Origin: Melampsora larici-populina 98AG31
Taxonomy: Eukaryota > Basidiomycota > Pucciniomycetes > Pucciniales > Melampsoraceae
Direction of reading: 5' to 3'
NCBI RefSeq assembly: GCF_000204055.1
Contig: NW_006768852.1
Span: forward strand, 127,379 to 191,378
Length of the DNA: 64,000 nt
Shown: piece by piece, positions 43,901-52,812 of the stretch
How the letters are laid out: each line of letters opens with the position of its first letter
Numbering within the stretch: position 1 is the stretch's first letter
The notes under the pieces: generated by a model
What the model saw: the letters and a program-made list of their open reading frames with translations, nothing else
The model's database searches: none
What the model was told of the DNA's origin: nothing
Made by a program: the position numbers and the translations under genes

Positions 43901-44429
43901 AGGCGCTTGAATCTCCATCACTTTCTTCTTCCTTAATAACCTCCTTCTTCCTACTTATCTTCTTTCCTTTTCCCTTCTTAACTACCTTAATAACTTCCTT
44001 AACTCTTTCCTTCTTCCCTTTTTCTTCCTTAAGTCTTATTAAATTAATTATATCCGCCATTTCTCTTTCTCTTCTTAAATAATGTTGTTGTTGATTAATA
44101 AACTGTTGTTGCCAATCAGGTTCTTCCTCGTGGTCTGAGGGTAATAATGTTTCTTGTTCTCTAAATCCAGTAAATGCTGAAGGTGGAATTGGATCCTCAG
44201 AAGTTGATTCTTCACGTTGTTTTCCACGTACAGTTGATCCTGAAGCAGGTCCTGGTGGTGGTGGTAAAGAGCCAGAGGGTAAAGATGTTGAATAATTCAC
44301 AGGATTTTCTAAAGCATAAGTTCTACTACTACGTGGAGTTCTTTTATAATGAGAAGTTGGTGGTAATTCTAATTCTGAATCCCCTTCTTCTCCTCCTTCT
44401 TGATCATGAATTTGAATGATTGAAGACAT
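37998..44429 (-). CDS. Ty3/gypsy Gag-Pol polyprotein, 2143 aa, single ORF
   Basis: Gag comes first, with a charged N-terminus and a low-complexity Asn/Gln stretch (residues ~480-560), then the zinc knuckle CSYCNMEGHSMGRC. An aspartic protease shows KALIDSGSQINIIP. Reverse transcriptase has SSPVFCVLKGDGKLRIVHDL, TRLPQGATNS and the active site IFIDDGGIKG. RNase H has ILAVDSSYIAAGGVL. Integrase has the HHCC finger (HEELGHRG...CEECQKK), D-D-E core positions at SLDAIHI, FTVDGGSEF and AEGMVERGHKDI, and a C-terminal GPFRIIKQHVGGSYIL fold. All domains are present in one frame with no stop, so Gag and Pol are made as one protein and cut by the protease. Confidence 0.95.
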   Translation of the reverse strand: MSSIIQIHDQEGGEEGDSELELPPTSHYKRTPRSSRTYALENPVNYSTSLPSGSLPPPPGPASGSTVRGKQREESTSEDPIPPSAFTGFREQETLLPSDHEEEPDWQQQFINQQQHYLRREREMADIINLIRLKEEKGKKERVKEVIKVVKKGKGKKISRKKEVIKEEESDGDSSASSSSSDDSSSTSEESEEEEGNERSRSHVKPRKIDNSDTSVRFEVGGNVKKFIINYHSQAEANGASELDMVRQITSFVVGEELKEEIRDMEGWGVGEWSWKKVKEQLIARYQTTTEQPRYSIDHLRTLSERTMRNGGVTCKSEYQTFRINFDKIHQYLARHDYVDSSDEEVARYFYEAFSDELQKKFKKRMMKKVSSGRYKLPNLEKLKKVVDHYIEEEVLLVFEDIGEEKYTIKNEIAGVKSEVIQKDTSSKVAKIGGMQAKANQQMEILCTDLKNLQINHVQNPLQLPLNNSYNFQIPISNALQNQIHQQVVPNQRNNVQYPPNNNSRPQQFNNNFQPNRAPNNSNFNRFNNNNNNRPVNNPLPNNNNQIPAINNQNFMPQQNTMPFCSYCNMEGHSMGRCKWVIQDKQAGLLQDRMDGLFLPRSNERMYKKANEGIRQQVIEYSEDQANAMARNNMQQQQQNNQPVNNPPVTNTAVVPPVIPTSVLTREEGKDKVHELKTNCGVLEEWSVPEFTKKCTEVKAGAGTKLYGVEMKTRSGKAVDEGDVLNKLKKKKKVTINDMIEEIDAMDVDEDNNVQDQHDILDGSLRRIHKDEESNKSEDGSAQTKKPTYIIPNDGDFVKDRLSKGLPAFANKAKIVSEVVEKIMNGAIELQIKELCTISPVISDEVKKWVSKRRLNLNQTTMASVANNSILSDFEYETESDSSLEVNVPQATLYSTPLGHVEITIGKMKVKALIDSGSQINIIPLKIMQLLPVQTLVNLKSGVRGISGHRTPLCGIAENVKIHVGANIDGIVHFFVAEDDDTPILLGRPFLFDFEAQLNFEEDVGERMTLKDSRGVWMKIRLCEPDKGTWERKLNVSIEERQGFMLENDGGNKLFEELREELIEDEIYGLKFENEIHMEQTLIDEINIIMNLENEDIFENQGGIEYRSFGAKYKSVERKVKPVNAPMPQYLNFPLQRPALSRDPYKTPLIPNPPEFIETDKTTVERLKQCNFGPSGWLSDEEWKLFLFILVLREGAVAYCEEERGLLKHSYGLPYVVPVIDHEPWQIRPIPIPTAIRNDYIELVRQRIKTGLYEQSSSSYSSPVFCVLKGDGKLRIVHDLQVLNKVTIKDAGIPPSPEEFVESFSGRACYGLGDIMGGYDERELAQVSRPLTTFETPLGRLQLTRLPQGATNSVAVYQAQMMWILQEELPKHAGIFIDDGGIKGPESDYNNEVLKENNGRRKFIWEYAIILERILFRIEEAGLTVSGKKFAVCVPALEIVGHIVSGKGRSVSIKKKNKIQTWPIPTNKTQVLGFLGTCIYVRMFIPNFGHLAAPLRRLTRMNVDWEWNQDCDKAFNILKKIVGEDIVLAALDYSEGANKIILAVDSSYIAAGGVLMQENDEGEIRPVFYESEVFTEVESRYSQPKLELCGVAKIMRKFKTKLWGQHFELQVDAKALIQMINAPSLPNAAMTRWVAYIQLFSFDLVHKHGKSFGMPDGLSRREPGSESDEAESFDEDKKEIKVYESFQLQVGSSELEEEEVILEENSMWSQEGIWRNLEEYLTTLIRPKDCEDAEFQKIKSKVPLFYVDGSRLKKRGVPQGRLVISRIEGQEHILKKLHEELGHRGIEETYRRCLIRFWWPEMKESVRNWVVSCEECQKKSSKKEKEVGRATGENTVFGRVSLDAIHIKAGSHDYAIIARDDLSGWVEAAPLKKLTATAVAKFITKEWIMRYGSVKCFTVDGGSEFKGIFREAVTMAGSKVVESTAYWPQAEGMVERGHKDIKGALIKLSDESGTSWEAFLPQVLFADRISTKRTTGMSPYEMIFNQVAVLPIDLEAGTFLGIDWARITTGEELLKARMEQLLCREEIINKAYDKMMKARVQGIIYWDKKNAHRMRKPLKEGDLVLTYNKILEFQWGKLFKNRWNGPFRIIKQHVGGSYILEELNGVELSRRYAAEHVKRFYPRGIIPTAEEEEEVTDEEEAQL

Positions 44430-44777
44430 GATATTGATTTTAATTATTATAAAATGATATTATAAAATAAAGAAACTCGAAATATTGATAATTTTGAAAG
44501 TTATAATGAATTAAAAGTGAATATATGCGTGGTTTTTAAGTTATATTCTTTCTTTTAAAGATTGATTATTGTTATTTAATATGTTATTAGTTGATATTGA
44601 ATTTTATTAATTGAATTTTGTTGATATTTGTTGAATATAATTTTCTTTCGAAATGATGAGTTGTATTATTATTAATTTGATTATTGATGATTTAATAATA
44701 AATTGTTGATGTTTTAAGATAATAATTAGGGAAATTATTAAATATAATTGACGGATCTTGCTTGTATAAAGTAAAGA
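44430..44777 (-). other. Ty3/gypsy leader between primer-binding site and gag
   Basis: About 350 bp of very AT-rich sequence (many ATTATTG/TTGATAT motifs) upstream of the gag start. No ORF. It probably contains the packaging signal. Confidence 0.6.
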
Positions 44778-44798
44778 GCCCCAGTGGAGTCACCAATA
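44778..44798 (-). other. Primer-binding site beside the 5' LTR
   Basis: On the minus strand TTGGTGACTCCACTGGGG begins three bases after the LTR end, the expected place for tRNA priming. I do not assign the tRNA. Confidence 0.7.
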
Positions 44799-46416
44799 TG
44801 TAGTATTTAAAGCTCAACAAGAGCTTTACAACACCTAAGAAGGGATAATCTACTACGTGTAATATAGTAGAAGTTGCCTAAAGACTGCCTTCTTCAAAGA
44901 AACCAGCACAAGGGCACTTGCTGACCACTTTGTGATAACAGAGAAATAGATAAGGCACCAGAGAAATAAAGCAATACTGTTGTTAAGTATTATTCCCAGA
45001 TTTTAAGCGCAAAAAAGTCACACACTATGTTTATTACTAGCAATACTGTTGTAAGTATTATTCCCAATTAGACTTGTAGTCTTTAACACACGTAAATAAA
45101 TTTCTCCTTGCTTTGAAGGGGCGGATTTAAGTGATCTTAGTACAAATATAGTAAATAAATGATGATTTATAACACTACAACAAAGGTATAAGATGCAGAA
45201 AAGGGCGCTACAATCCCAAATTCATCAAGGAGTACTTATATCCAAATGTAACAATCTTTACAACAGTCAACAGCCTCAAAAAACCAATCAAATCCGCCTA
45301 AATAACCCTAAAAACCATGTAATGACGCAATGTAATGATCTTGTTACTAATGTATGATGTAATTTTCACAGCCAAAAGTGATCAATGACGCAATGATGTA
45401 ATGTACAGCACTTCTTAAGATGAATACAGGTGATTTTTTCCTTGTAAACTAGCTGAAACCCAATTTTTGAGATTACGATTTTTTTTCAGATGTGCTCCAA
45501 TTTTTGATTACTAAAGTGCATCTTGTAGCCCACGTGTTACTGATCATTTCTGACACCTATAAGACCTACTTCTGATGAGTGATGAGTAAGATATTGAGTT
45601 GTGAAGTTAAGGTTTTTGGTGTTACATGTGTCTTGTGACTGTAAATTCGAGATTCACACCAATTTCTTATTTCCCTTATAACTTTTTACATACACCTCCG
45701 TTACTAATGATTCAAAGGTTGTACATTATGTAATCCACTCTTCTGCGTTGAATGAGCCATCTACCAACTTATTCTGACGTCATTTGACATATGTAATTAG
45801 CTGAAAACCTCCATTTTCGACGATTTTCACCTATTTTCTTCACTTTTCACAGCTGCTACTCCCTTTTCCTTGATCATGTAATATGACATCATCTTCTATA
45901 ACCTTAAAAATCCCGGAAAATCCTCTTGGCAACCTTAAATTCCATCACTACCACCATTACATATGTAAACTACACGCCTAACCCTTGTTTACCAACTTCG
46001 AAAAAGTACCTTTCTGCTAATAACCTCTGTTTCCCCTTATCAACCTTGAATAATAAAATTGTTCCTGTATAATAAACTGTTGTTCTTTCATATTCTAACC
46101 TTATAAAACCCATAACTTAATTATAAATAAGCTAAAAACCATTTTCCAACTTTTACACCTATATTTTCGAATTTTTCTTATCTTTTCTTTTTCTGTCTTT
46201 TTGTAATAACTTTGTAAGTAAACTATGTTGATCTTAATAATAATTTTGAAATAAGATGACATAATAATGAGCTAATAAGTATACATAAGCCTCTAAGAGC
46301 TTCAATTGATCTGAAAACCTGAATTTCGAATTCTCTGCTATATTGAAGTTTGCTAATAAACTGGTAAAGTAAAGATGATTAATTTTTTTGCTTAATATCA
46401 TAAATAGATCACCACA
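44799..46416 (-). repeat. Ty3/gypsy 5' LTR (right copy)
   Basis: 1618 bp. On the minus strand it lies upstream of gag-pol and would supply the promoter. It reads TGTGGTG...CTACA in that orientation. Confidence 0.93.
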
Positions 46417-46906
46417 ACGTATGCTCAAAGATGTACTCATTCGCCGAGCCCCTGCCTTGCATATTCCTTCTGACTCCAAGATCGACGGGTTCCGCCGCCT
46501 TTACAAGCAACATGTCGATCCAGACCTCGTACTACCCAAATCACGAGAATGCACTGCAAAACCTCGTGTTGTGAAGCACGCGGGTCTCAAAACACTTACA
46601 ATCGAACACCTCCGCTTTGCTATACAATGCTATGCCCCTAATGTCTTCATTCACTCTGTGGGAATGACCCGTCCTATCTGTCTTGATTTATACATCAAGT
46701 CTGTCATGGAAGGCCCAGTCGAACCAGGTACTTTAATTGAGGGATTTCACTATTCCGTGATTGATATTTGATTCCATTTAGAGATATCCGACTTTGATTT
46801 TTCTTAGTCTTGCTCCCTGAAATTATGGACCCCCTCATGATTGTGGTTTCATCTTCATATTGATGTTCTTTCTCTTTTCACAACCCCAGCAGTCCCACTT
46901 GCTTGA
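46417..46906 (+). pseudogene. CACTA accessory gene 2, 3' part
   Basis: The frame resumes at the ACGT duplication: MLKDVLIRRAPALHIPSDSK, then FRRLYKQHVDP and LRFAIQCYAPNVFIH...CLDLYIKSV. An intron from about 46728 (GTACTT) to 46889 (CCCCAG) would give the end ...VEPAVPLA with a stop at 46904-46906; read straight through, the stop is at 46768-46770. The two segments LKDVLIRR...FRRLYKQHV and LRFAIQC...LDLYIKSV look like a repeated helix-extension-helix motif (SAP-like), which suggests DNA binding. This is an inference from pattern only. Confidence 0.65.
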
Positions 46907-47499
46907 TTACTTTGTAGGGCTTGCCCCAATATGTTCGTGTAGTCTTTTTCCTAAAGTTATTGTACAACTTGTTTGTTGTATCAGTGTCATCTTGGAATCA
47001 TCCTGTTTAGCCTCCCGACAGCCATCAGTCTCGCTTTTTTGCTCAGTTGTATGGTTTGCACCAAACTGTCCTGCTTTTCACTTCAACTCGGTTTATTGAT
47101 TATCAATATTGAAGACAAGTTGTACAGACAATCAAAGTGAACGTCCATAGCTCAGTTGACATATCTGGCGGATATATCACCACAATCAAACCACCAGAGT
47201 GATCTACATACTACTCACAACAAGCAAAAAAACGAGATCAAGATTCCCCCAAAAAAAGTTTATAAAGGAGAACTCAGACATCTACAACAATTATAAATTG
47301 TGTGGCACTCAAAGAAGAAACTTGAGCCAATTTTCCCCGGACTATGTCTCTCATATAAGGCGCCATAAAACACATATCAAAATGTGACTTCATTCACTGT
47401 CCTGGCTCGAGTCACCTCATAAACACCGGAAGTATATCAATGTGAGTAGATTACAATAAAGAGGGTCATGAATCATCATATCCCACTACATTATCATTG
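46907..47499. other. CACTA spacer, no gene seen
   Basis: AT-rich sequence between accessory gene 2 and accessory gene 3. Small frames here (46860-47099, 47199-47387) have no recognisable content. Confidence 0.5.
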
Positions 47500-48452
47500 T
47501 CAAGCACAGGAGTTTGTGGGAGAGTTTATTTGTGGCTCGGTAGGTTGGGTTGATTGTATGTCATCCGAGTCGTAATTGTATTGTTGAACAAGGTCGTCCT
47601 GCTCAGGCCCTAAAAGCCTTCGGATCACCCTCTCATGCGTCTTGATCTTGTGATGAGCTGAATCCAACTCTTCCTTCAGATCAATTGCCTCCACCTCTAA
47701 AAATTAACCTTAGTTTGAAGTCGTTTGATATCCGTGATCGCTTTTTCAAGTAGACTGAACGCTTTATCGACAACTGCACTCCCGGACGTGGCAGGTGAGT
47801 CAACTTTCACAATGATTGTCCATAGTGATTCTGAAAATCCACATACCTTGCACTTTTTCTTGTAAGTTTTGGACTGAATACATCATAATTTTCTCCTCAA
47901 GCGTTGCGAGTGAGGTCTCTAGATGAGCCAATTGTGATCCGCATTTCAGGTCTACAATACAATTGCCAATTCAATCAAAGTCAATCAACACATCAACAAC
48001 AGTCTTGGAAAGAATCAAAGCAACGTACTCTTACCCTTGCATTCATTCTTTATGTCTTGTTGACCAACTTCCACATTAGATTTCTTGGAAGCAGAACCAT
48101 CGATCTGAGTATTTACAGCTGTGCTAGCTGAATGTTCTTTGGATAATGTCAGCGAGAGCTTTGGATCTCTGAAGAAAGAGAATTTGCGAACCCAGTTTGC
48201 CAATGTCTGAAGTTTCCAATTGGATTTCCGCACCAGCACCTTCGCCAGTTTGAGTTTCGACCTGTGTGTCATTCGTGTCTCTAAAAACAGCTGTAGTAGA
48301 GACTTCATCTCAGCCGTGGGATTGATTTCAAGGTGCAAAAGCAAAAATGAAGATGTCAAACCTTCAACTGCTTCTTGAACTGCATCCTTCGACATTGATG
48401 AAACTTGCAATAAAGAGAACAGTGAACTATGAGGATGAGTAGACTGTGACAT
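47500..48452 (-). CDS. CACTA accessory gene 3, spliced coiled-coil protein
   Basis: Starts MSQSTHPHSSLFSLLQ at 48452. Exon 1 runs to about 48031 (donor GTAAGAG). Further coding blocks are about 47950-47850 (DLKCGSQLAHLETSLATLEE, MMYSVQNLQEKVQ), about 47780-47705 (VVDKAFSLLEKAITDIKRLQ) and 47694-47500 (ELDSAHHKIKTHERVIRRLL...NYDSDD). The first part is helical; the rest is a long heptad-rich coiled coil with an acidic tail. The C-terminus resembles that of the next gene (HERVIRRLL versus QERCIVRLM, each followed by an acidic DSDD/GSDGEE tail), so the two may be paralogues. The last intron is unclear: only about 12 nt separate the final two blocks if read literally. Function unknown. Confidence 0.55.
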
Positions 48453-49708
48453 ATTTGTTTTTTAGTGACTAGATGATCTCTGTGAACTTGGATTGACTTA
48501 AAAACGCGTCAAGTTACAATAAACAAGGATTGACAATAATGAGCTAGGTTCGAGAGAGCTGGGGGAATGAAGTCAAAAGAGAGGTATGAACATCATCCAT
48601 ATATGTCCAAGTTGCCCATGAAGGTGATCAGGTGGGGATGGGATTGCGTACTATAGTATCAATTTGGCACCGGGCCACTTCAGAAAGCCTCATACCCAAC
48701 AATGTAATTGATGACTAGTGGGGCGTTCTGATCATATCTGCATGGTCTTTGCATGCAGATATGATCAGGTATTTGATCAGGTATCTCGATCCAGAAGATT
48801 CTTCAAGTGAAATGTAAACATTTGAGTATATATCAATCTGAATTGTAAATCTTATAGCTTGCAGTGCTTGCACCAAGCTGTACCTCTTCTTATTCCGCTT
48901 CTTTTCGGTGGCTTCATAACTATTCCATCGAATGCTCAGACCTTTAAGTATAATGTAAATGATTCACATACATATATAGATATGACTTGGACTTCATATA
49001 GCATAAACGAGAATTGATTCTCTGATAGTATTGCTGAGAAGCTTGACTTGTTTGTAGTGCTTGCCCCACACTGTCAAATCATGCAGACTTCATGTGATAT
49101 TTCATCATAATGCTTGTTTTGAATGAGAATACAGTTCACTAATGAGCACCAGTATGGAAGATGTACTCCTCCGGCATCTCAGTGCACTTAAAAATGCACA
49201 GAACCACTCAACTACAGAGGTGAAATGTACACATATCAAGTGTTGATTCATACTCAAGTCTACAGAGTTATGACTCATCAGACTTTGCAGTGTCACAGGA
49301 AGCAACCGGCTTTGCCCTAATTTGTATTGATCCCTGTGATGTTACTTACGACCAGTAACTGTAGCCACAGCTCAGAAATCAGGCTTGAGATTTCCTAAAC
49401 TGAGATCATCGGAATCAATCTGTAACTGCCTACAGAGCAGTCTCTATTTGACTCAACAAAATTCTCCGCATCATATTTGCACAACTGCTCAAGCAAGAGC
49501 TGAATTCTAATATTTAGAGTCAGGTATCACTTAGTATCTCTCTTGAATTCCTTGATTGTAATGTAAAAGCTTGATTTCAAGATTAAAACTAAGAGGAACA
49601 AAAAAGGATGAAAAATGTACTTATACCTTCGAACAATTTGTCAGCAAAAATACTACAAGACAACAAGCGTATTCAGGACAATGTCAACCCCCTCTTTTGA
49701 TGTATATT
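48453..49708. other. CACTA spacer with a perfect hairpin
   Basis: No gene seen between the start of accessory gene 3 and the end of accessory gene 4. It contains the 17-bp-arm hairpin at 48728-48768, listed separately. Confidence 0.5.
48728..48768. repeat. Perfect hairpin, 17-bp arms, 7-base loop
   Basis: CTGATCATATCTGCATG at 48728-48744 pairs exactly with 48752-48768. It lies in non-coding CACTA sequence upstream of accessory gene 3. It could be a relic of a small foldback element or a binding site. Confidence 0.8.
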
Positions 49709-51751
49709 TTAAACGCTATAGTCAGATTGACTGTCAATTCCAGGGTATGCTTCCTCCCCGTCTGATCCCTCGTCTTGTTGCATCAATCGCACAATGCAAC
49801 GTTCCTGTGTCCCAATGTCTTCCTCAGCTCTGTTCAATCGGCGATGTAAAACATCCAGCTGTTGTTTTAAACTGGAAACCGTGTCCCTGAGCTCGTCAAT
49901 ACATTTTGCTTGTTTGTCAAGTCGACAAGTAGCTTGCTGGAGTGCATGATCTGCAAAGGTCATGATGGGGCGTGTCAGCGGACATCTCAAACGACTTGGA
50001 ATGGTGAAACACACCTTGCTCGTATCTCTGTTGTTCATGTTCAACAATGTGAGCTGCTGACTTCTCTTCCATCAGGTCCATTCTATTCAATAGACAAGAA
50101 ACCGATTTCTCAAGCTCAGAAACTACTCAAGTGCTTGTATCAGTGGATGTATCATGAGTTAGGGCTACTGAACAGCGCACCTGTTTCTGCTCGACGTCTC
50201 TCTTCTTGGAACGCATCTACACCTGACTTGACTAGGGTTGGAATTTTACTCAAGGGAGCGTCCTGCGTGATAACTGCTAATAAACAAAAATCACTATGCA
50301 AAGTTTGAGTAATGAAATGAATAAATGAATGGACACTAACCTAGATTTTCAACCAAAAGCAAATCTACACTTGAGAAGTCAATGAGGTCGCGCGTTCCAG
50401 GATTCTCTGGTGTGTTGATTATATTCTTCATTTCATTCATTGGCGAGCTGAACCTGTCAACAGCGAAAAGATTTGATGACTCCATAGGTGTGACTTCATA
50501 ACCTAGTAAGGCGTTGAGATCTTCTTCGCTGCCTCGGTCCAAAAGGTTGATATCTGAGCCTTTCACCAATGAAGCCGTCATAGATGAGTCCCGATGGGCA
50601 GACCTGCTTGAACCACCAGAAGGATAGCTTTGGCGTAATGTCTGCATGTGTGATGGTGCAAGAATATGAGCTTCATCAGTCGAGATAGTTGCATTAATGG
50701 TATGAAGCCTCACCTTGCGTCCTTTCTTTGATGGCTTTCTTGGTAACAGTCCCTGATCACCTGATACATAGTACGCACGGGTCAGAATGGACGCTCTTCA
50801 ACCTTTCAATCTGATATTTATAGATGCAACTACCTACCAATATTGGCACGTTTTGGAAGTGGTTCGTGTGTAGTTGGGGATGCAGGACGCTTGACGTGGT
50901 GTTCTGATGCATTTGATAATTGAGAGACCCCTTCAGAGGAAACTGGCCAAGCGAGCTTGTGGTTAACAATTAAGATCTACGAACTCGATATCAACAAGGC
51001 ACCAAATGAAGTGACTCACCAAATGTTGAACGTTTTGAAGGCTTTCCACTGAAGGTTGGGGAGCCAGATCTCTTGGCTGGACGTATTGATACAGTCGATG
51101 ATCTAGGGACCTCGTGGAGGGAGTCATGTAGGTGGGCCTGTTGTTCTGTTACTTCTGGCTCGAGGACTGCTTGAGGAGGAACCGAAAAGACTAATCAAGG
51201 TTCATGACTCAGGACATGTGCTTGAGGGTTGGATCAAACTAAAAAACAGAAAAAGGAATACCAGTGTGGTTGGTTTGGAATGGATTCGGCGTATCGGGTT
51301 GAGAACCGCCGGGTATCACCGCTGGCGCATCACTTTCAGGATCCGCAAAAACTATCAAGATGTATCCACGAAGTACATTGTGGTTATCATCCCCAAAGAA
51401 GAAAGAGATGTAATGATTAAGAAGAGAAAACAAAATACCAGTGATGTTGGTTTCGAATGGATTCTGCGTATCGGATTGAGAACCGTCAGGTATCACGGCC
51501 GGCGCATCACTTGTTGGATCCGCAAAAACTACCAAGATGTATTCAAGAAGTACATTGTGGTTAGTATCCCCAAGGAAGAAAGAGATGTGATGATTGAGAA
51601 AGGAATACTCACATTCAGGTTGTTTCTTTCGTACAAGCTCTGCCACAAAGGCCTTGAGGCTATGTGACGAAACCGGAGTCATGGGATGATTTATTCGCAG
51701 CCAATCCAGCATCATTTGCTTTGTCACACCTGTCGCGCTAGGATCCAACAT
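49709..51751 (-). CDS. CACTA accessory gene 4, multi-exon, SAP-like start and coiled-coil end
   Basis: Starts MLDPSATGVTKQMMLDWLRI at 51751 and ends ...GIDSQSDYSV at 49709. About nine exons are visible by their GT/AG borders. Blocks in order: a helical start (MLDWLRINHP...LKAFVAELVRKKQP, SAP-like); two near-identical short exons (FADPxSDAPAVIPxGSQ); a Pro/Ser-rich nuclear-type region (KRSGSPTFSGKPSKR, HHVKRPASPTTHEPLPKRAN); a middle part at 50713-50336; then coiled coils (VVSELEKSVSCLLNRMDLME; IDELRDTVSSLKQQLDVLHR) and an acidic tail. Together with accessory genes 1-3 it suggests a set of DNA-binding or bridging proteins serving the CACTA element. The exact exon chain is approximate. Confidence 0.6.
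51243..51602 (-). repeat. 176-bp tandem duplication of an exon plus intron in accessory gene 4
   Basis: Two direct repeats with a period of 176 bp (for example CCAGTG at 51261 and 51437). Each carries one exon, FADPxSDAPAVIPxGSQxDTxN, in phase 1-1, and the adjoining intron, so the duplicated exon keeps the frame. The copies have diverged noticeably, more than the 227-bp duplication in accessory gene 1. Confidence 0.85.
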
Positions 51752-52704
51752 CTCTAATCGAAGAAATATAAAAGCTAAAGAGGATGTGTTTAGGAAGATG
51801 AGCTGAAATAGTCAACGATCTAGACAACAAAGCGGAAACACAATGTATGATTATCTTCAGTATCTTTTCTAGCGCTTGGAAAATTGTAAGTGTAGATAGA
51901 TAAAGTATAGACTTGCACTTACATCTGAACAATCTTAAAAGGTATTAGATGATGAGATAGAGATCAATGACCACCAGTGGCTATGGCCTATCAAGTAAAG
52001 GATTGAGGGGAAGATGGAAGTGGGAGCGATGTTCAGTGTGCGAGATGTGAGAGTCAAGCCTGGAGTCTTATACTGGAGAGGTGAAAGGGTGTTGAAGTGA
52101 GAAGGCTATAGACCTAAAATATGGGGAGCGAACAAAGACAGAAACTCTTGAGTCCGAAGTGGAGAGAGTTCTGTTTGTTAGTCGGCCAACAATGGTGTGG
52201 TCTTTGTCTTGAACCGGCCAGCATTGAAACCTTTGTCAAGATCTAGCAATGAAAGAAAATATGTTGCAAAGGTATTAATCAGAATTTGTCAGATGAAGGA
52301 TATATTGAAGGGAGAGTCAGTGACTCATGAGAGAAACGAATACATACCCTGATTCAGCAAGAGCTGATGCATCTTTGTACTTATGACGAGGCTTGTTTGT
52401 ATGTATTGAATCGTCAAGCACGACTAGCTGAAGGGGTTTACGGAGGTTGACAAACGCTTGACCTGGGCAACAATGAGCTGAAGAGAGATGAAAGACTTAC
52501 ATCATCATTGTTCATCGATCTATAGACCCCATTGAACTTGATCGAAGTCTCACACCGGTTGGTATGTACAGACTTTTCTAAACTTTACCTACTGTACGAT
52601 GTACTGTGCTACGATACATCAAGTCAAATACATATCAAGACATGCATAGATCAATACTATTTAGGACATGGATCAGGAACCCAACCAGTCCTTTGCGTGT
52701 ATTC
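51752..52704. other. CACTA 3' non-coding region
   Basis: Upstream of accessory gene 4 and before the right TIR. No gene seen; small frames such as 52532-52717 are random-looking. Confidence 0.5.
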
Positions 52705-52812
52705 TATACTTATGTGAGCATAGAAAAGTATGCTGTATGAGTATAGAAAACAATTTTCTACGTGCAATGTATTTTTCTATACCCCTAGGAAAAGATGTAC
52801 TTTGGCGTAGTG
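52705..52812 (-). repeat. CACTA right terminal inverted repeat
   Basis: This is the inverted partner of 25175-25280, with the same CACTACGCCAAAGTACATC start at 52812 and the same TAGAAAA/TTTTCTA motifs. It differs by scattered substitutions and a small indel. Confidence 0.88.

Larger units (their letters stand above)
35203..46416 (-). mobile_element. Ty3/gypsy LTR retrotransposon, intact, with an antisense extra gene
   Basis: LTRs at 35203-36821 and 44799-46416 (1619 and 1618 bp) start TGTGGTG and end CTACA on the coding (minus) strand. The duplication is ACGT (35199-35202 and 46417-46420), with a possible fifth base. The two LTRs differ by only a few substitutions and small indels. The primer-binding region and polypurine tract are present. 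Gag-Pol is one open frame of 2143 residues (37998-44429). A separate gene, 36934-37835, lies on the opposite strand near the 3' LTR. The copy looks young and potentially active. Confidence 0.95.
25175..52812 (+). mobile_element. Giant CACTA (EnSpm) DNA transposon, 27.6 kb
   Basis: The inverted termini start CACTACGCCAAAGTACATC at 25175 and, inverted, end at 52812; about 105 bp of each end match. The 3-bp duplication TTA lies at 25172-25174 and 52813-52815. Removing the element and one TTA joins the two ORF1 halves of the host Ngaro element in frame (...KEDI|KRSVEL...). It encodes a TNP2 transposase (26117-29616) and four accessory genes (29722-33262, 34684-46906, 47500-48452, 49709-51751). 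About 11.2 kb is a nested Ty3/gypsy element, so the CACTA itself is about 16.4 kb. Confidence 0.93.
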
